NCBI GenBank assembly: GCA_964035775.1
Contig: OZ038315.1
Coordinates: 6,464,152-6,528,151 of the forward strand
DNA: 64,000 bases
Direction: 5' to 3'
Source of the DNA: Osedax frankpressi
Lineage: Eukaryota; Annelida; Polychaeta; Sabellida; Siboglinidae
In this document: piece by piece, positions 31,672-45,166 of the stretch
Position numbering within the stretch: the first letter of the stretch is position 1
How the letters are laid out: each line of letters begins with the position of its first letter
Notes under the pieces: model-generated
Seen by the model: only the letters and a program-made list of their open reading frames with translations
Databases searched by the model: none
Told to the model about the DNA's origin: nothing
Program-made: the position numbers and the translations under genes

Positions 31672-31845
31672 CAACTCTAATGTGAGGACTGACTGACTGA
31701 CTGACAACTCTAATGTGAGGACTGATTGACTGACAACTCTAATGTGAGGACTGACTGACAACTCTAATGTGAGGACTGACTGACTGACTGACAACTCTAA
31801 TGTGAGGACTGACTGACAACTCTAATGTGAGGACTAACTGACTGA
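31672..31845 (+). repeat. XL cassette type B, copy 1
   Basis: Unit order is XL, L (with ATTGACTG), S, XL, S, L (with ACTAACTG). It recurs at 34,927 and 36,587. It shares its last three units with type A, so the two types look related, differing by the ATTGACTG unit and by AATATG. Confidence 0.85.
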
Positions 31846-33190
31846 CAACTCTAATGTGAGGACTGACTGACTGAAAACTCTAATGTGAGGACTGACTGAC
31901 AACTCTAATGTGAGACTGACTGACAACTCTAATGTGAGGACTGACTGACAACTCTAATGTGAGGACTGACTGACTGATAACTCTAATGTGAGGACTGACT
32001 GACAACTCTAATGTGAGGACTGACTGACTGACAACTCTAATGTGAGGACTGACTGACAACTCTAATGTGAGGACTGATTGACTGAAAACTCTAATGTGAG
32101 GACTGACTGACAACTCTAATGTGAGGACTGACTGACTGACAACTCTAATGTGAGGACTGACTGACAACTCTAATGTGAGGACTGACTGACAACTCTAATG
32201 TGAGGACTGACTGACTGACAACTCTAATGTGAGGACTGACTGACTGACAACTCTAATGTGAAGACTGACTGACAACTCTAATGTGAGGACTGACTGACTG
32301 ACAACTCTAATGTGAGGACTGACTGACTGACAACTCTAATGTGAGGACTGACTGACAACTCTAATGTGAGGACTGACTGACAACTCTAATGTGAGGACTG
32401 ACTGACAACTCTAATGTGAGGACTGACTGACTGACAACTCTAATGTGAGGACTGACTGACTGACAACTCTAATGTGAGGACTGACTGACTGACAACTCTA
32501 ATGTGAGGACTGACTGACAACTCTAATGTGAGGACTGACTGACAACTCTAATGTGAGGACTGACTGACTGACAACTCTAATGTGAGGACTGACTGACTGA
32601 CAACTCTAATGTGAGGACTGACTGACAACTCTAATGTGAGGACTGACTGACTGACAACTCTAATGTGAGGACTGACTGACTGACAACTCTAATGTGAAGA
32701 CTGACTGACAACTCTAATGTGAGGACTGACTGACAACTCTAATGTGAGGACTGATTGACTGACAACTCTAATGTGAGGACTGACTGACTGACAACTCTAA
32801 TGTGAGGACTGACTGACAACTCTAATGTGAGGACTGACTGACAACTCTAATGTGAGGACTGACTGACTGACAACTCTAATGTGAGGACTGACTGACAACT
32901 CTAATGTGAGGACTGACTGACAACTCTAATGTGAGGACTGACTGATAACTCTAATGTGAGGACTGACTGACTGACAACTCTAATGTGAGGACTGACTGAC
33001 AACTCTAATGTGAGGACTGACTGACTGACAACTCTAATGTGAGGACTGACTGACAACTCTAATGTGAGGACTGACTGACTGACAACTCTAATGTGAGGAC
33101 TGACTGACTGACAACTCTAATGTGAGGACTGACTGACAACTCTAATGTGAGGACTGACTGACTGACAACTCTAATGTGAGGACTGACTGA

Positions 33191-33335
33191 CAACTCTAAT
33201 GTGAGGACTGACTGACTGACTGACAACTCTAATATGAGGACTGACTGACAACTCTAATGTGAGGACTGACTGACTGACTGACAACTCTAATGTGAGGACT
33301 GACTGACAACTCTAATGTGAGGACTAACTGACTGA
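33191..33335 (+). repeat. XL cassette type A, copy 2
   Basis: Same order and variants as 29,936-30,080, at +3255 within the tandem copy of the 3.26-kb block. Confidence 0.85.
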
Positions 33336-34926
33336 CAACTCTAATGTGAGGACTGACTGACTGACAACTCTAATGTGAGGACTGACTGACTGACAACTCT
33401 AATGTGAGGACTGACTGACAACTCTAATGTGAGGACTGACTGACTGACAACTCTAATGTGAGGACTGACTGACTGACAACTCTAATGTGAGGACTGACTG
33501 ACAACTCTAATGTGAGGACTGACTGACAACTCTAATGTGAGGACTGACTGACAACTCTAATGTGAGGACTGACTGACAACTCTAATGTGAGGACTGACTG
33601 ACAACACTAATGTGAGAACTGACTGACAACTCTAATGTGAGGACTGACTGACTGACAACTCTAATGTGAGGACTGACTGACAACTCTAATGTGAGGACTG
33701 ACTGACTGACAACTCTAATGTGAGGACTGACTGACTGACAACTCTAATGTGAGGACTGACTGACTGACAACTCTAATGTGAGGACTGACTGACAACTCTA
33801 ATGTGAGGACTGACTGACAACTCTAATGTGAGGACTGACTGACTGACAACTCTAATGTGAGGACTGACTGACTGACAACTCTAATGTGAGGACTGACTGA
33901 CAACACTAATGTGAGGACTGACTGACAACTCTAATGTGAGGACTGACTGATAACTCTAATGTGAGGACTGACTGACAACTCTAATGTGAGGACTGACTGA
34001 CTGACAACTCTAATGTGAAGACTGACTGACAACTCTAATGTGAGGACTGACTGACAACTCTAATGTGAGGACTGACTGACTGACAACTCTAATGTGAAGA
34101 CTGACTGACAACTCTAATGTGAGGACTGACTGACAACTCTAATGTGAGGACTGACTGACTGACAACTCTAATGTGAGGACTGACTGACTGACAACTCTAA
34201 TGTGAAGACTGACTGACAACTCTAATGTGAGGACTGACTGACTGACAACTCTAATGTGAGGACTGACTGACTGACAACTCTAATGTGAGGACTGACTGAC
34301 AACTCTAATGTGAGGACTGACTGACTGACAACTCTAATGTGAGGACTGACTGACTGACAACTCTAATGTGAGGACTGACTGACAACTCTAATGTGAGGAC
34401 TGACTGACTGACAACTCTAATGTGAGGACTGACTGACTGACAACTCTAATGTGAGGACTGACTGACAACTCTAATGTGAGGACTGACTGACAACTCTAAT
34501 GTGAGGACTGACTGACTGACAACTCTAATGTGAAGACTGACTGACTGACAACTCTAATGTGAGGACTGACTGACTGACAACTCTAATGTGAAGACTGACT
34601 GACAACTCTAATGTGAGGACTGACTGACAACTCTAATGTGAGGACTGATTGACTGACAACTCTAATGTGAGGACTGACTGACTGACAACTCTAATGTGAG
34701 GACTGACTGACAACTCTAATGTGAGGACTGACTGACAACTCTAATGTGAGGACTGACTGACTGACAACTCTAATGTGAGGACTGACTGACAACTCTAATG
34801 TGAGGACTGACTGACTGACAACTCTAATCTGAGGACTGACTGACAACTCTAATGTGAGGACTGACTGACTGACAACTCTAATGTGAGGACTGACTGACAA
34901 CTCTAATGTGAGGACTGACTGACTGA

Positions 34927-35100
34927 CAACTCTAATGTGAGGACTGACTGACTGACTGACAACTCTAATGTGAGGACTGATTGACTGACAACTCTAATGT
35001 GAGGACTGACTGACAACTCTAATGTGAGGACTGACTGACTGACTGACAACTCTAATGTGAGGACTGACTGACAACTCTAATGTGAGGACTAACTGACTGA
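34927..35100 (+). repeat. XL cassette type B, copy 2
   Basis: Same order and variants as 31,672-31,845, at +3255 within the tandem copy of the 3.26-kb block. Confidence 0.85.
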
Positions 35101-36395
35101 CAACTCTAATGTGAGGACTGACTGACTGACAACTCTAATGTGAGGACTGACTGACAACTCTAATGTGAGACTGACTGACAACTCTAATGTGAGGACTGAC
35201 TGACAACTCTAATGTGAGGACTGACTGACTGATAACTCTAATGTGAGGACTGACTGACAACTCTAATGTGAGGACTGACTGACTGACAACTCTAATGTGA
35301 GGACTGACTGACAACTCTAATGTGAGGACTGATTGACTGAAAACTCTAATGTGAGGACTGACTGACAACTCTAATGTGAGGACTGACTGACAACTCTAAT
35401 GTGAGGACTGACTGACTGACAACTCTAATGTGAGGACTGACTGACAACTCTAATGTGAGGACTGACTGACAACTCTAATGTGAGGACTGACTGACTGACA
35501 ACTCTAATGTGAGGACTGACTGACTGACAACTCTAATGTGAAGACTGACTGACAACTCTAATGTGAGGACTGACTGACTGACAACTCTAATGTGAGGACT
35601 GACTGACTGACAACTCTAATGTGAGGACTGACTGACAACTCTAATGTGAGGACTGACTGACAACTCTAATGTGAGGACTGACTGACAACTCTAATGTGAG
35701 GACTGACTGACAACTCTAATGTGAGGACTGACTGACTGACAACTCTAATGTGAGGACTGACTGACTGACAACTCTAATGTGAGGACTGACTGACTGACAA
35801 CTCTAATGTGAGGACTGACTGACAACTCTAATGTGAGGACTGACTGACTGACAACTCTAATGTGAGGACTGACTGACTGACAACTCTAATGTGAGGACTG
35901 ACTGACAACTCTAATGTGAGGACTGACTGACTGACAACTCTAATGTGAGGACTGACTGACTGACAACTCTAATGTGAAGACTGACTGACAACTCTAATGT
36001 GAGGACTGACTGACAACTCTAATGTGAGGACTGATTGACTGACAACTCTAATGTGAGGACTGACTGACTGACAACTCTAATGTGAGGACTGACTGACAAC
36101 TCTAATGTGAGGACTGACTGACTGACAACTCTAATGTGAGGACTGACTGACTGACAACTCTAATGTGAGGACTGACTGACTGACAACTCTAATGTGAGGA
36201 CTGACTGACAACTCTAATGTGAGGACTGACTGACAACTCTAATGTGAGGACTGACTGATAACTCTAATGTGAGGACTGACTGACTGACAACTCTAATGTG
36301 AGGACTGACTGACAACTCTAATGTGAGGACTGACTGACTGACAACTCTAATGTGAGGACTGACTGACAACTCTAATGTGAGGACTGACTGACTGA

Positions 36396-36775
36396 CAACT
36401 CTAATGTGAGGACTGACTGACTGACAACTCTAATGTGAGGACTGACTGACAACTCTAATGTGAGGACTGACTGACTGACAACTCTAATGTGAGGACTGAC
36501 TGACAACTCTAATGTGAGGACTGACTGACTGACAACTCTAATGTGAGGACTGACTGACAACTCTAATGTGAGGACTGACTGACTGACAACTCTAATGTGA
36601 GGACTGACTGACTGACTGACAACTCTAATGTGAGGACTGATTGACTGACAACTCTAATGTGAGGACTGACTGACAACTCTAATGTGAGGACTGACTGACT
36701 GACTGACAACTCTAATGTGAGGACTGACTGACAACTCTAATGTGAGGACTAACTGACTGACAACTCTAATGTGAG
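36396..36775 (+). repeat. Third copy of the type B cassette with 0.2-kb left flank
   Basis: Unit starts from 36,396 to 36,761 equal those from 34,736 to 35,101 at +1660, including XL at 36,587, the ATTGACTG unit, the second XL at 36,674 and the ACTAACTG unit. The AATCTG variant of the other two copies (31571, 34826) is absent here, so this copy either split off before that change arose or lost it. Confidence 0.82.
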
Positions 36776-37279
36776 GACTGACTGATAACTCTAATGTGAG
36801 GACTGACTGACTGACAACTCTAATGTGAGGACTGACTGACAACTCTAATGTGAGGACTGACTGACTGACAACTCTAATGTGAGGACTGACTGACAACTCT
36901 AATGTGAGGACTGACTGACTGACAACTCTAATGTGAGGACTGACTGACAACTCTAATGTGAGGACTGACTGACAACTCTAATGTGAGGACTGACTGACTG
37001 ACAACTCTAATGTGAGGACTGACTGACTGACAACTCTAATGTGAAGACTGACTGACAACTCTAATATGAGGACTGACTGACTGACAACTCTAATGTGAGG
37101 ACTGACTGACTGACAACTCTAATGTGAGGACTGACTGACAACTCTAATGTGAGGACTGACTGACTGACAACTCTAATGTGAGGACTGACTGACTGACAAC
37201 TCTAATGTGAGGACTGACTGACAACTCTAATGTGAGGACTGACTGACTGACAACTCTAATGTGAGGACTGACTGACTGA

Positions 37280-37965
37280 CAACTCTAATGTGAGGACTGA
37301 CTGACAACTCTAATGTGAGGACTGACTGACTGACAACTCTAATGTGAGGACTGACTGACTGACAACTCTAATGTGAGGACTGACTGACAACTCTAATGTG
37401 AGGACTGACTGACTGACAACTCTAATGTGAGGACTGACTGACTGACAACTCTAATGTGAGGACTGACTGACAACTCTAATGTGAGGACTGACTGACTGAC
37501 AACTCTAATGTGAGGACTGACTGACAACTCTAATGTGAGGACTGACTGACTGACAACTCTAATGTGAGGACTGACTGACAACTCTAATGTGAGGACTGAC
37601 TGACTGACAACTCTAATGTGAGGACTGACTGACTGACTGACAACTCTAATATGAGGACTGACTGACAACTCTAATGTGAGGACTGACTGACTGACTGACA
37701 ACTCTAATGTGAGGACTGACTGACAACTCTAATGTGAGGACTAACTGACTGACAACTCTAATGTGAGGACTGACTGACTGACAACTCTAATGTGAGGACT
37801 GACTGACTGACAACTCTAATGTGAGGACTGACTGACAACTCTAATGTGAGGACTGACTGACTGACAACTCTAATGTGAGGACTGACTGACTGACAACTCT
37901 AATGTGAGGACTGACTGACAACTCTAATGTGAGGACTGACTGACAACTCTAATGTGAGGACTGAC
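37280..37965 (+). repeat. 0.69-kb segment with type A cassette, shared with 55.7-56.4 kb
   Basis: About 26 consecutive unit lengths match 55,711-56,396 at a constant offset of 18,431 bp. The XL-S(AATATG)-XL-S-L(ACTAACTG) cassette is at 37,608. Flanks on both sides differ. The units after the cassette (L, L, S, L, L, S, S) also match those after the cassette at 29,936. Confidence 0.88.
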
Positions 37966-40402
37966 TGACAACTCTAATGTAAGGACTGACTGACTGACAA
38001 CTCTAATGTGAGGACTGACTGACAACTCTAATGTGAGGACTGACTGACTGACAACTCTAATGTGAGGACTGACTGACTGACAACTCTAATGTGAGGACTG
38101 ACTGACAACTCTAATGTGAGGACTGACTGACTGACAACTCTAATGTGAGGACTGACTGACAACTCTAATGTGAGGACTGACTGACAACTCTAATGTGAGG
38201 GCTGACTGACTGACAACTCTAATGTGAGGACTGACTGACTGACAACACTAATGTGAGGACTGACTGACAACTCTAATGTGAGGACTGACTGACAACTCTA
38301 ATGTGAGGACTGACTGACAACTCTAATGTGAGGACTGACTGACTGATAACTCTAATGTGAGGACTGACTGACTGACAACTCTAATGTGAGGACTGACTGA
38401 CTGACAACTCTAATGTGAGGACTGACTGACTGACAACTCTAATGTGAGGACTGACTGACTGACAACTCTAATGTGAGGACTGACTGACAACTCTAATGTG
38501 AGGACTGACTGACAACTCTAATGTGAGGACTGACTGACAACTCTAATGTGAGGACTGACTGACAACTCTAATGTGAGGACTGACTGACAACTCTAATGTG
38601 AGGACTTACTGACAACTCTAATGTGAGGACTGACTGACAACTCTAATGTGAGGACTGACTGACTGACAACTCTAATGTGAGGACTGACTGACTGACAACT
38701 CTAATGTGAGGACTGACTGACTGACAACTCTAATGTGAGGACTGACTGACAACTCTAATGTGAGGACTGACTGACTGACAACTCTAATGTGAGGACTGAC
38801 TGACGCCTCTAATGTGAGGACTGACTGACAACTCTAATGTGAGGACTGACTGACTGACAACTCTAATGTGAGGACTGACTGACAACTCTAATGTGAGGAC
38901 TGACTGACTGACAACTCTAATGTGAGGACTGACTGACAACTCTAATGTGAGGACTGACTGACTGACAACTCTAATGTGAGGACTGACTGACAACTCTAAT
39001 GTGAGGACTGACTGACAACTCTAATGTGAGGACTGACTGACTGACAACTCTAATGTAAGGACTGACTGACTGACAACTCTAATGTGAGGACTGACTGACT
39101 GACAACTCTAATGTGAGGACTGACTGACAACTCTAATGTGAGGACTGACTGACTGACAACTCTAATGTGAGGACTGACTGACTGACAACTCTAATGTGAG
39201 GACTGACTGACAACTCTAATGTGAGGACTGACTGACTGACAACTCTAATGTGAGGACTGACTGACAACTCTAATGTGAGGACTGACTGACTGACAACTCT
39301 AATGTGAGGACTGACTGACAACTCTAATGTGAGGACTGACTGACAACTCTAATGTGAGGACTGACTGACTGACAACTCTAATGTGAGGACTGACTGACTG
39401 ACAACTCTAATGTGAGGACTGACTGACTGACAACTCTAATGTGAGGACAGACTGACAACTCTAATGTAAGGACTGACTGACAACTCTAATGTGAGGACTG
39501 ACTGACAACTCTAATGTGAGGACTGACTGACTGACAACTCTAATGTGAGGACTGACTGACTGACTGACAACTCTAATGTGAGGACTGACTGACTGACAAC
39601 TCTAATGTGAGGACTGACTGACAACTCTAATGTGAGGACTGACTGACAACTCTAATGTGAGGACTGACTGACAACTCTAATGTGAGGACTGACTGACAAC
39701 TCTAATGTAAGGACTGACTGACTGACAACTCTAATGTGAGGACTGACTGACAACTCTAATGTGAGGACTGACTGACTGACAACTCTAATGTGAGGACTGA
39801 CTGACAACTCTAATGTGAGGACTGACTGACTGACAACTCTAATGTGAGGACTGACTGACAACTCTAATGTGAGGACTGACTGACAACTCTAATGTGAGGA
39901 CTGACTGACAACTCTAATGTGAGGACTGACTGACAACTCTAATGTAAGGACTGACTGACTGACAACTCTAATGTGAGGACTGACTGACAACTCTAATGTG
40001 AGGACTGACTGACTGACAACTCTAATGTGAGGACTGACTGACTGACAACTCTAATGTGAGGACTGACTGACAACTCTAATGTGAGGACTGACTGACTGAC
40101 AACTCTAATGTGAGGACTGACTGACTGACAACTCTAATGTGAGGACTGACTGACAACTCTAATGTGAGGACTGACTGACTGACAACTCTAATGTGAGGAC
40201 TGACTGACAACTCTAATGTGAGGACTGACTGACTGACAACTCTAATGTGAGGACTGACTGACAACTCTAATGTGAGGTCTGACTGACTGACAACTCTAAT
40301 GTGAGGACTGACTGACTGACAACTCTAATGTGAGGACTGACTGACTGACAACTCTAATGTGAGGACTGACTGACTGACAACTCTAATGTGAGGACTGACT
40401 GA

Positions 40403-41204
40403 CAACTCTAATGTGAGGACTGACTGACTGACAACTCTAATGTGAGGACTGACTGACTGACAACTCTAATATGAGGACTGACTGACAACTCTAATGTGAG
40501 GACTGACTGACTGACTGACAACTCTAATGTGAGGACTGACTGACTGACAACTCTAATGTGAGGACTGACTGACAACTCTAATGTGAGGACTGACTGACAA
40601 CTCTAATGTGAGGACTGACTGACTGACAACTCTAATGTAAGGACTGACTGACTGACAACTCTAATGTGAGGACTGACTGACTGACAACTCTAATGTGAGG
40701 ACTGTCTGACTGACAACTCTAATGTGAGGACTGACTGACAACTCTAATGTGAGGACTGACTGACTGACAACTCTAATGTGAGGACTGACTGACAACTCTA
40801 ATGTGAGGACTGACTGACTAACAACTCTAATGTGAGGACTGACTGACAACTCTAATGTGAGGACTGACTGACAACTCTAATGTGAGGACTGACTGACTGA
40901 CAACTCTAATGTGAGGACTGACTGACAACTCTAATGTGAGGACTGACTGACTGACAACTCTAATGTGAGGACTGACTGACAACTCTAATGTGAGGACTGA
41001 CTGACTGACAACTCTAATGTGAGGACTGACTGACAACTCTAATGTGAGGACTGACTAACTGACAACTCTAATGTGAGGACTGACTGACAACTCTAATGTG
41101 AGGACTGACTGACTGACAACTCTAATGTGAGGACTGACTGACTGACAACTCTAATGTGGGGTCTGACTGACTGACAACTCTAATGTGAGGACTGACTGAC
41201 TGAC
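40403..41204 (+). repeat. 801-bp block, copy 1
   Basis: Markers recur at exactly +801: an XL ending at 40519/41320, ACTGTCTG (40701/41502), ACTAACAACTCT (near 40818/41619), CTGACTAACT (41051/41852) and GGTCT (41160/41961). The AATATG unit at 40468 is the one clear base difference, its partner being consensus. A further partial copy of the GGTCT part lies at 40,262-40,425, 884 bp before the one at 41,160. Confidence 0.88.
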
Positions 41205-42105
41205 AACTCTAATGTGAGGACTGACTGACTGACAACTCTAATGTGAGGACTGACTGACTGACAACTCTAATGTGAGGACTGACTGACAACTCTAATGTGA
41301 GGACTGACTGACTGACTGACAACTCTAATGTGAGGACTGACTGACTGACAACTCTAATGTGAGGACTGACTGACAACTCTAATGTGAGGACTGACTGACA
41401 ACTCTAATGTGAGGACTGACTGACTGACAACTCTAATGTAAGGACTGACTGACTGACAACTCTAATGTGAGGACTGACTGACTGACAACTCTAATGTGAG
41501 GACTGTCTGACTGACAACTCTAATGTGAGGACTGACTGACAACTCTAATGTGAGGACTGACTGACTGACAACTCTAATGTGAGGACTGACTGACAACTCT
41601 AATGTGAGGACTGACTGACTAACAACTCTAATGTGAGGACTGACTGACAACTCTAATGTGAGGACTGACTGACAACTCTAATGTGAGGACTGACTGACTG
41701 ACAACTCTAATGTGAGGACTGACTGACAACTCTAATGTGAGGACTGACTGACTGACAACTCTAATGTGAGGACTGACTGACAACTCTAATGTGAGGACTG
41801 ACTGACTGACAACTCTAATGTGAGGACTGACTGACAACTCTAATGTGAGGACTGACTAACTGACAACTCTAATGTGAGGACTGACTGACAACTCTAATGT
41901 GAGGACTGACTGACTGACAACTCTAATGTGAGGACTGACTGACTGACAACTCTAATGTGAGGTCTGACTGACTGACAACTCTAATGTGAGGACTGACTGA
42001 CTGACAACTCTAATGTGAGGACTGACTGACTGACAACTCTAATGTGAGGACTGACTGACTGACAACTCTAATGTGAGGACTGACTGACAACTCTAATGTG
42101 AGGAC
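41204..42105 (+). repeat. 801-bp block, copy 2
   Basis: Tandem copy of 40,403-41,204, running about 100 bp into a third round before the unit order changes (an L at 42,088 where copy 1 has XL). The markers are listed under copy 1. Confidence 0.86.
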
Positions 42106-42116
42106 TGACTGACTGA

Positions 42117-42257
42117 CAACTCTAATGTGAGGACTGACTGACTGACAACTCTAATATGATGACTGACTGACAACTCTAATGTGAGGACTGACTGACTGAC
42201 TGACAACTCTAATGTGAGGACTGACTGACAACTCTAATGTGAGGACTAACTGACTGA
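42117..42257 (+). repeat. XL cassette, type A-like, divergent
   Basis: Unit order is L, S (AATATG combined with GTGATG-type change), XL, S, L (ACTAACTG). It matches type A except that the first XL is an L and the AATATG unit carries a further change. It lies just right of the 801-bp tandem pair, 884 bp after the XL at 41,320. Confidence 0.7.
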
Positions 42258-43931
42258 CAACTCTAATGTGAGGACTGACTGACTGACAACTCTAATGTGA
42301 GGACTGACTGACTGACAACTCTAATGTGAGGACTGACTGACAACTCTAATGTGAGGACTGACTGACTGACAACTCTAATGTGAGGACTGACTGACTGACA
42401 ACTCTAATGTGAGGACTGACTGACTGACAACTCTAATGTGAGGACTGACTGACTGACAACTCTAATGTGAGGACTGACTGACAACTCTAATGTGAGGACT
42501 GACTGACTGACAACTCTAATGTGAGGACTGACTGACTGACAACTCTAATGTGAAGACTGACTGACTGACAACTCTAATGTGAGGACTGACTGACAACTCT
42601 AATGTGAGGACTGACTGACTGACAACTCTAATGTGAGGACTGACTGACTGACAACTCTAATGTGAGGACTGACTGACAACTCTAATGTGAGAACTGACTG
42701 ACTGACAACTCTAATGTGAGGACTGTCTGACAACTCTAATGTGAGGACTGACTGACTGACAACTCTAATGTGAGGACTGACTGACTGACAACTCTAATGT
42801 GAGGACTGACTGACTGACAACTCTAATGTGAGGACTGACTGACAACTCTAATGTGAGGACTGACTGACAACTCTAATGTGAGGACTGACTGACTGACAAC
42901 TCTAATGTGAGGACTGACTGACAACTCTAATGTGAGGACTGACTGACTGACAACTCTAATGTGAGGACTGACTGACAACTCTAATGTGAGGACTGACTGA
43001 CTGACAACTCTAATGTGAGGACTGACTGACAACTCTAATGTGAGGACTGACTGACTGACAACTCTAATGTGAGGACTGACTGACAACTCTAATGTGAGGA
43101 CTGACTGACAACTCTAATGTGAGGACTGACTGACTGACAACTCTAATGTGAGGACTGACTGACAACTCTAATGTGAGGACTGACTGACAACTCTAATGTG
43201 AGGACTAACTGACAACTCTAATGTGAGGACTGACTGACAACTCTAATGTGAGGACTGACTGACAACTCTAATGTGAGGACTGACTGACTGACAACTCTGA
43301 TGTGAGGACTGACTGACAACTCTAATGTGAGGACTGACTGACTGACAACTCTAATGTGAGGACTGACTGACAACTCTAATGTGAGGACTGATTGACTGAC
43401 AACTCTAATGTGAGGACTGACTGACTGACAACTCTAATGTGAGGACTGACTGACAACTCTAATGTGAGGACTGACTGACTGACAACTCTAATGTGAGGAC
43501 TGACTGACAACTCTAATGTGAGGACTGACTGACTGACAACTCTAATGTGAGGACTGACTGACAACTCTAATGTGAGGACTGACTGACTGACAACTCTAAT
43601 GTGAGGACTGACTGACAACTCTAATGTGAGGACTGACTGACAACTCTAATGTGAGGACTGACTGACTGACAACTCTAATGTGAGGACTGACTGACAACTC
43701 TAATGTGAGGACTGACTGACAACTCTAATGTGAGGACTGACTGACAACTCTAATGTGAGGACTGATTGACTGACAACTCTAATGTGAGGACTGACTGACA
43801 ACTCTAATGTGAGGACTGACTGACAACTCTAATGTGAGGACTGACTAACTGACAACTCTAATGTGAGGACTGACTGACAACTCTAATGTGAGGACTGACT
43901 GACTGACAACTCTAATGTGAGGACTGACTGA

Positions 43932-45166
43932 CAACTCTAATGTGAGGACTGACTGACAACTCTAATGTGAGGACTGACTGACTGACAACTCTAATGTGAG
44001 GACTGACTGACAACTCTAATGTGAGGACTGACTGACTGACAACTCTAATGTGAGGACTGACTGACAACTCTAATGTGAGGACTGACTGACAACTCTAATG
44101 TGAGGACTGACTGACAACTCTAATGTGAGGACTGACTGACTGACAACTCTAATGTGAGGACTGACTGACTGACAACTCTAATGTGAGGACTGACTGACTG
44201 ACAACTCTAATGTGATGACTGACTGACTGACAACTCTAATGTGAGGACTGACTGACTGACAACTCTAATGTGAGGACTGACTGACTGACAACTCTAATGT
44301 GAGGACTGACTGACAACTCTAATGTGAGGACTGACTGACAACTCTAATGTGAGGACTGACTGACTGACAACTCTAATGTGAGGACTGACTGACTGACAAC
44401 TCTAATGTGAGGACTGACTGACAACTCTAATGTGAGGACTGACTGACAACTCTAATGTGAGGACTGACTGACTGACAACTCTAATGTGAGGACTGACTGA
44501 CAACTCTAATGTGAGGACTGACTGACAACTCTAATGTGAGGACTGACTGACAACTCTAATGTGAGGACTGACTGACAACTCTAATGTGAGGACTAACTGA
44601 CAACTCTAATGTGAGGACTGACTGACAACTCTAATGTGAGGACTGACTGACAACTCTAATGTGAGGACTGACTGACTGACAACTCTAATGTGAGGACTGA
44701 CTGACAACTCTAATGTGAGGACTGACTGACAACTCTAATGTGAGGACTGACTGACTGACAACTCTAATGTGAGGACTGAGTGACAACTCTAATGTGAGGA
44801 CTGACTGACAACTCTAATGTGAGGACTGACTGACTGACAACTCTAATTTGAGGACTGACTGACAACTCTAATGTGAGGACTGACTGACTGACAACTCTAA
44901 TGTGATGACTGACTGACTGACAACTCTAATGTGAGGACTGACTGACTGACAACTCTAATGTGAGGACTGACTGACTGACAACTCTAATGTGAGGACTGAC
45001 TGACAACTCTAATGTGAGGACTGACTGACAACTCTAATGTGAGGACTGACTGACTGACAACTCTAATGTGAGGACTGACTGACTGACAACTCTAATGTGA
45101 GGACTGACTGACAACTCTAATGTGAGGACTGACTGACAACTCTAATGTGAGGACTGACTGACTGAC
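43932..45166 (+). repeat. 1.23-kb higher-order block, copy 1
   Basis: Unit starts match 45,166-46,425 at +1234 up to about 44,339 and at +1259 afterwards, the step being one 25-bp unit gained in copy 2. Shared markers: GTGATG (44212/45446 and 44902/46161), GACTAACT (44591/45850), GGACTGAGTG (44773/46032) and AATTTG (44845/46104). Within the block the stretch after GTGATG is itself repeated at 690 bp (44,202-44,476 and 44,892-45,166 have the same order L,L,L,S,S,L,L,S,S,L). Confidence 0.9.

Larger units (their letters stand above)
29828..33083 (+). repeat. 3.26-kb higher-order block, copy 1
   Basis: Markers recur exactly 3255 bp downstream: AATATG between two XL units (29976/33231), AACACT followed by GAGAACT (30348/33603), AACACT (30647/33902), GTGAAG (31275/34530), AATCTG (31571/34826) and a one-base-shorter core reading TGAGACTG (31911/35166). 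I compared unit starts over several stretches and found them equal. The block contains one type A cassette (29,936) and one type B cassette (31,672). Confidence 0.92.
33083..36097 (+). repeat. 3.26-kb higher-order block, copy 2
   Basis: Tandem copy of 29,828-33,083 at +3255. After about 35.6 kb the offset becomes 3280, one added 25-bp unit, as shown by GTGAAGA (32694/35974) and CTGATTGACT (32751/36031). The match ends near 36,097, so copy 2 is slightly shorter than a full period. Even the one-base deletion in the TGAGACTG unit is shared, which argues for very recent duplication. Confidence 0.9.
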
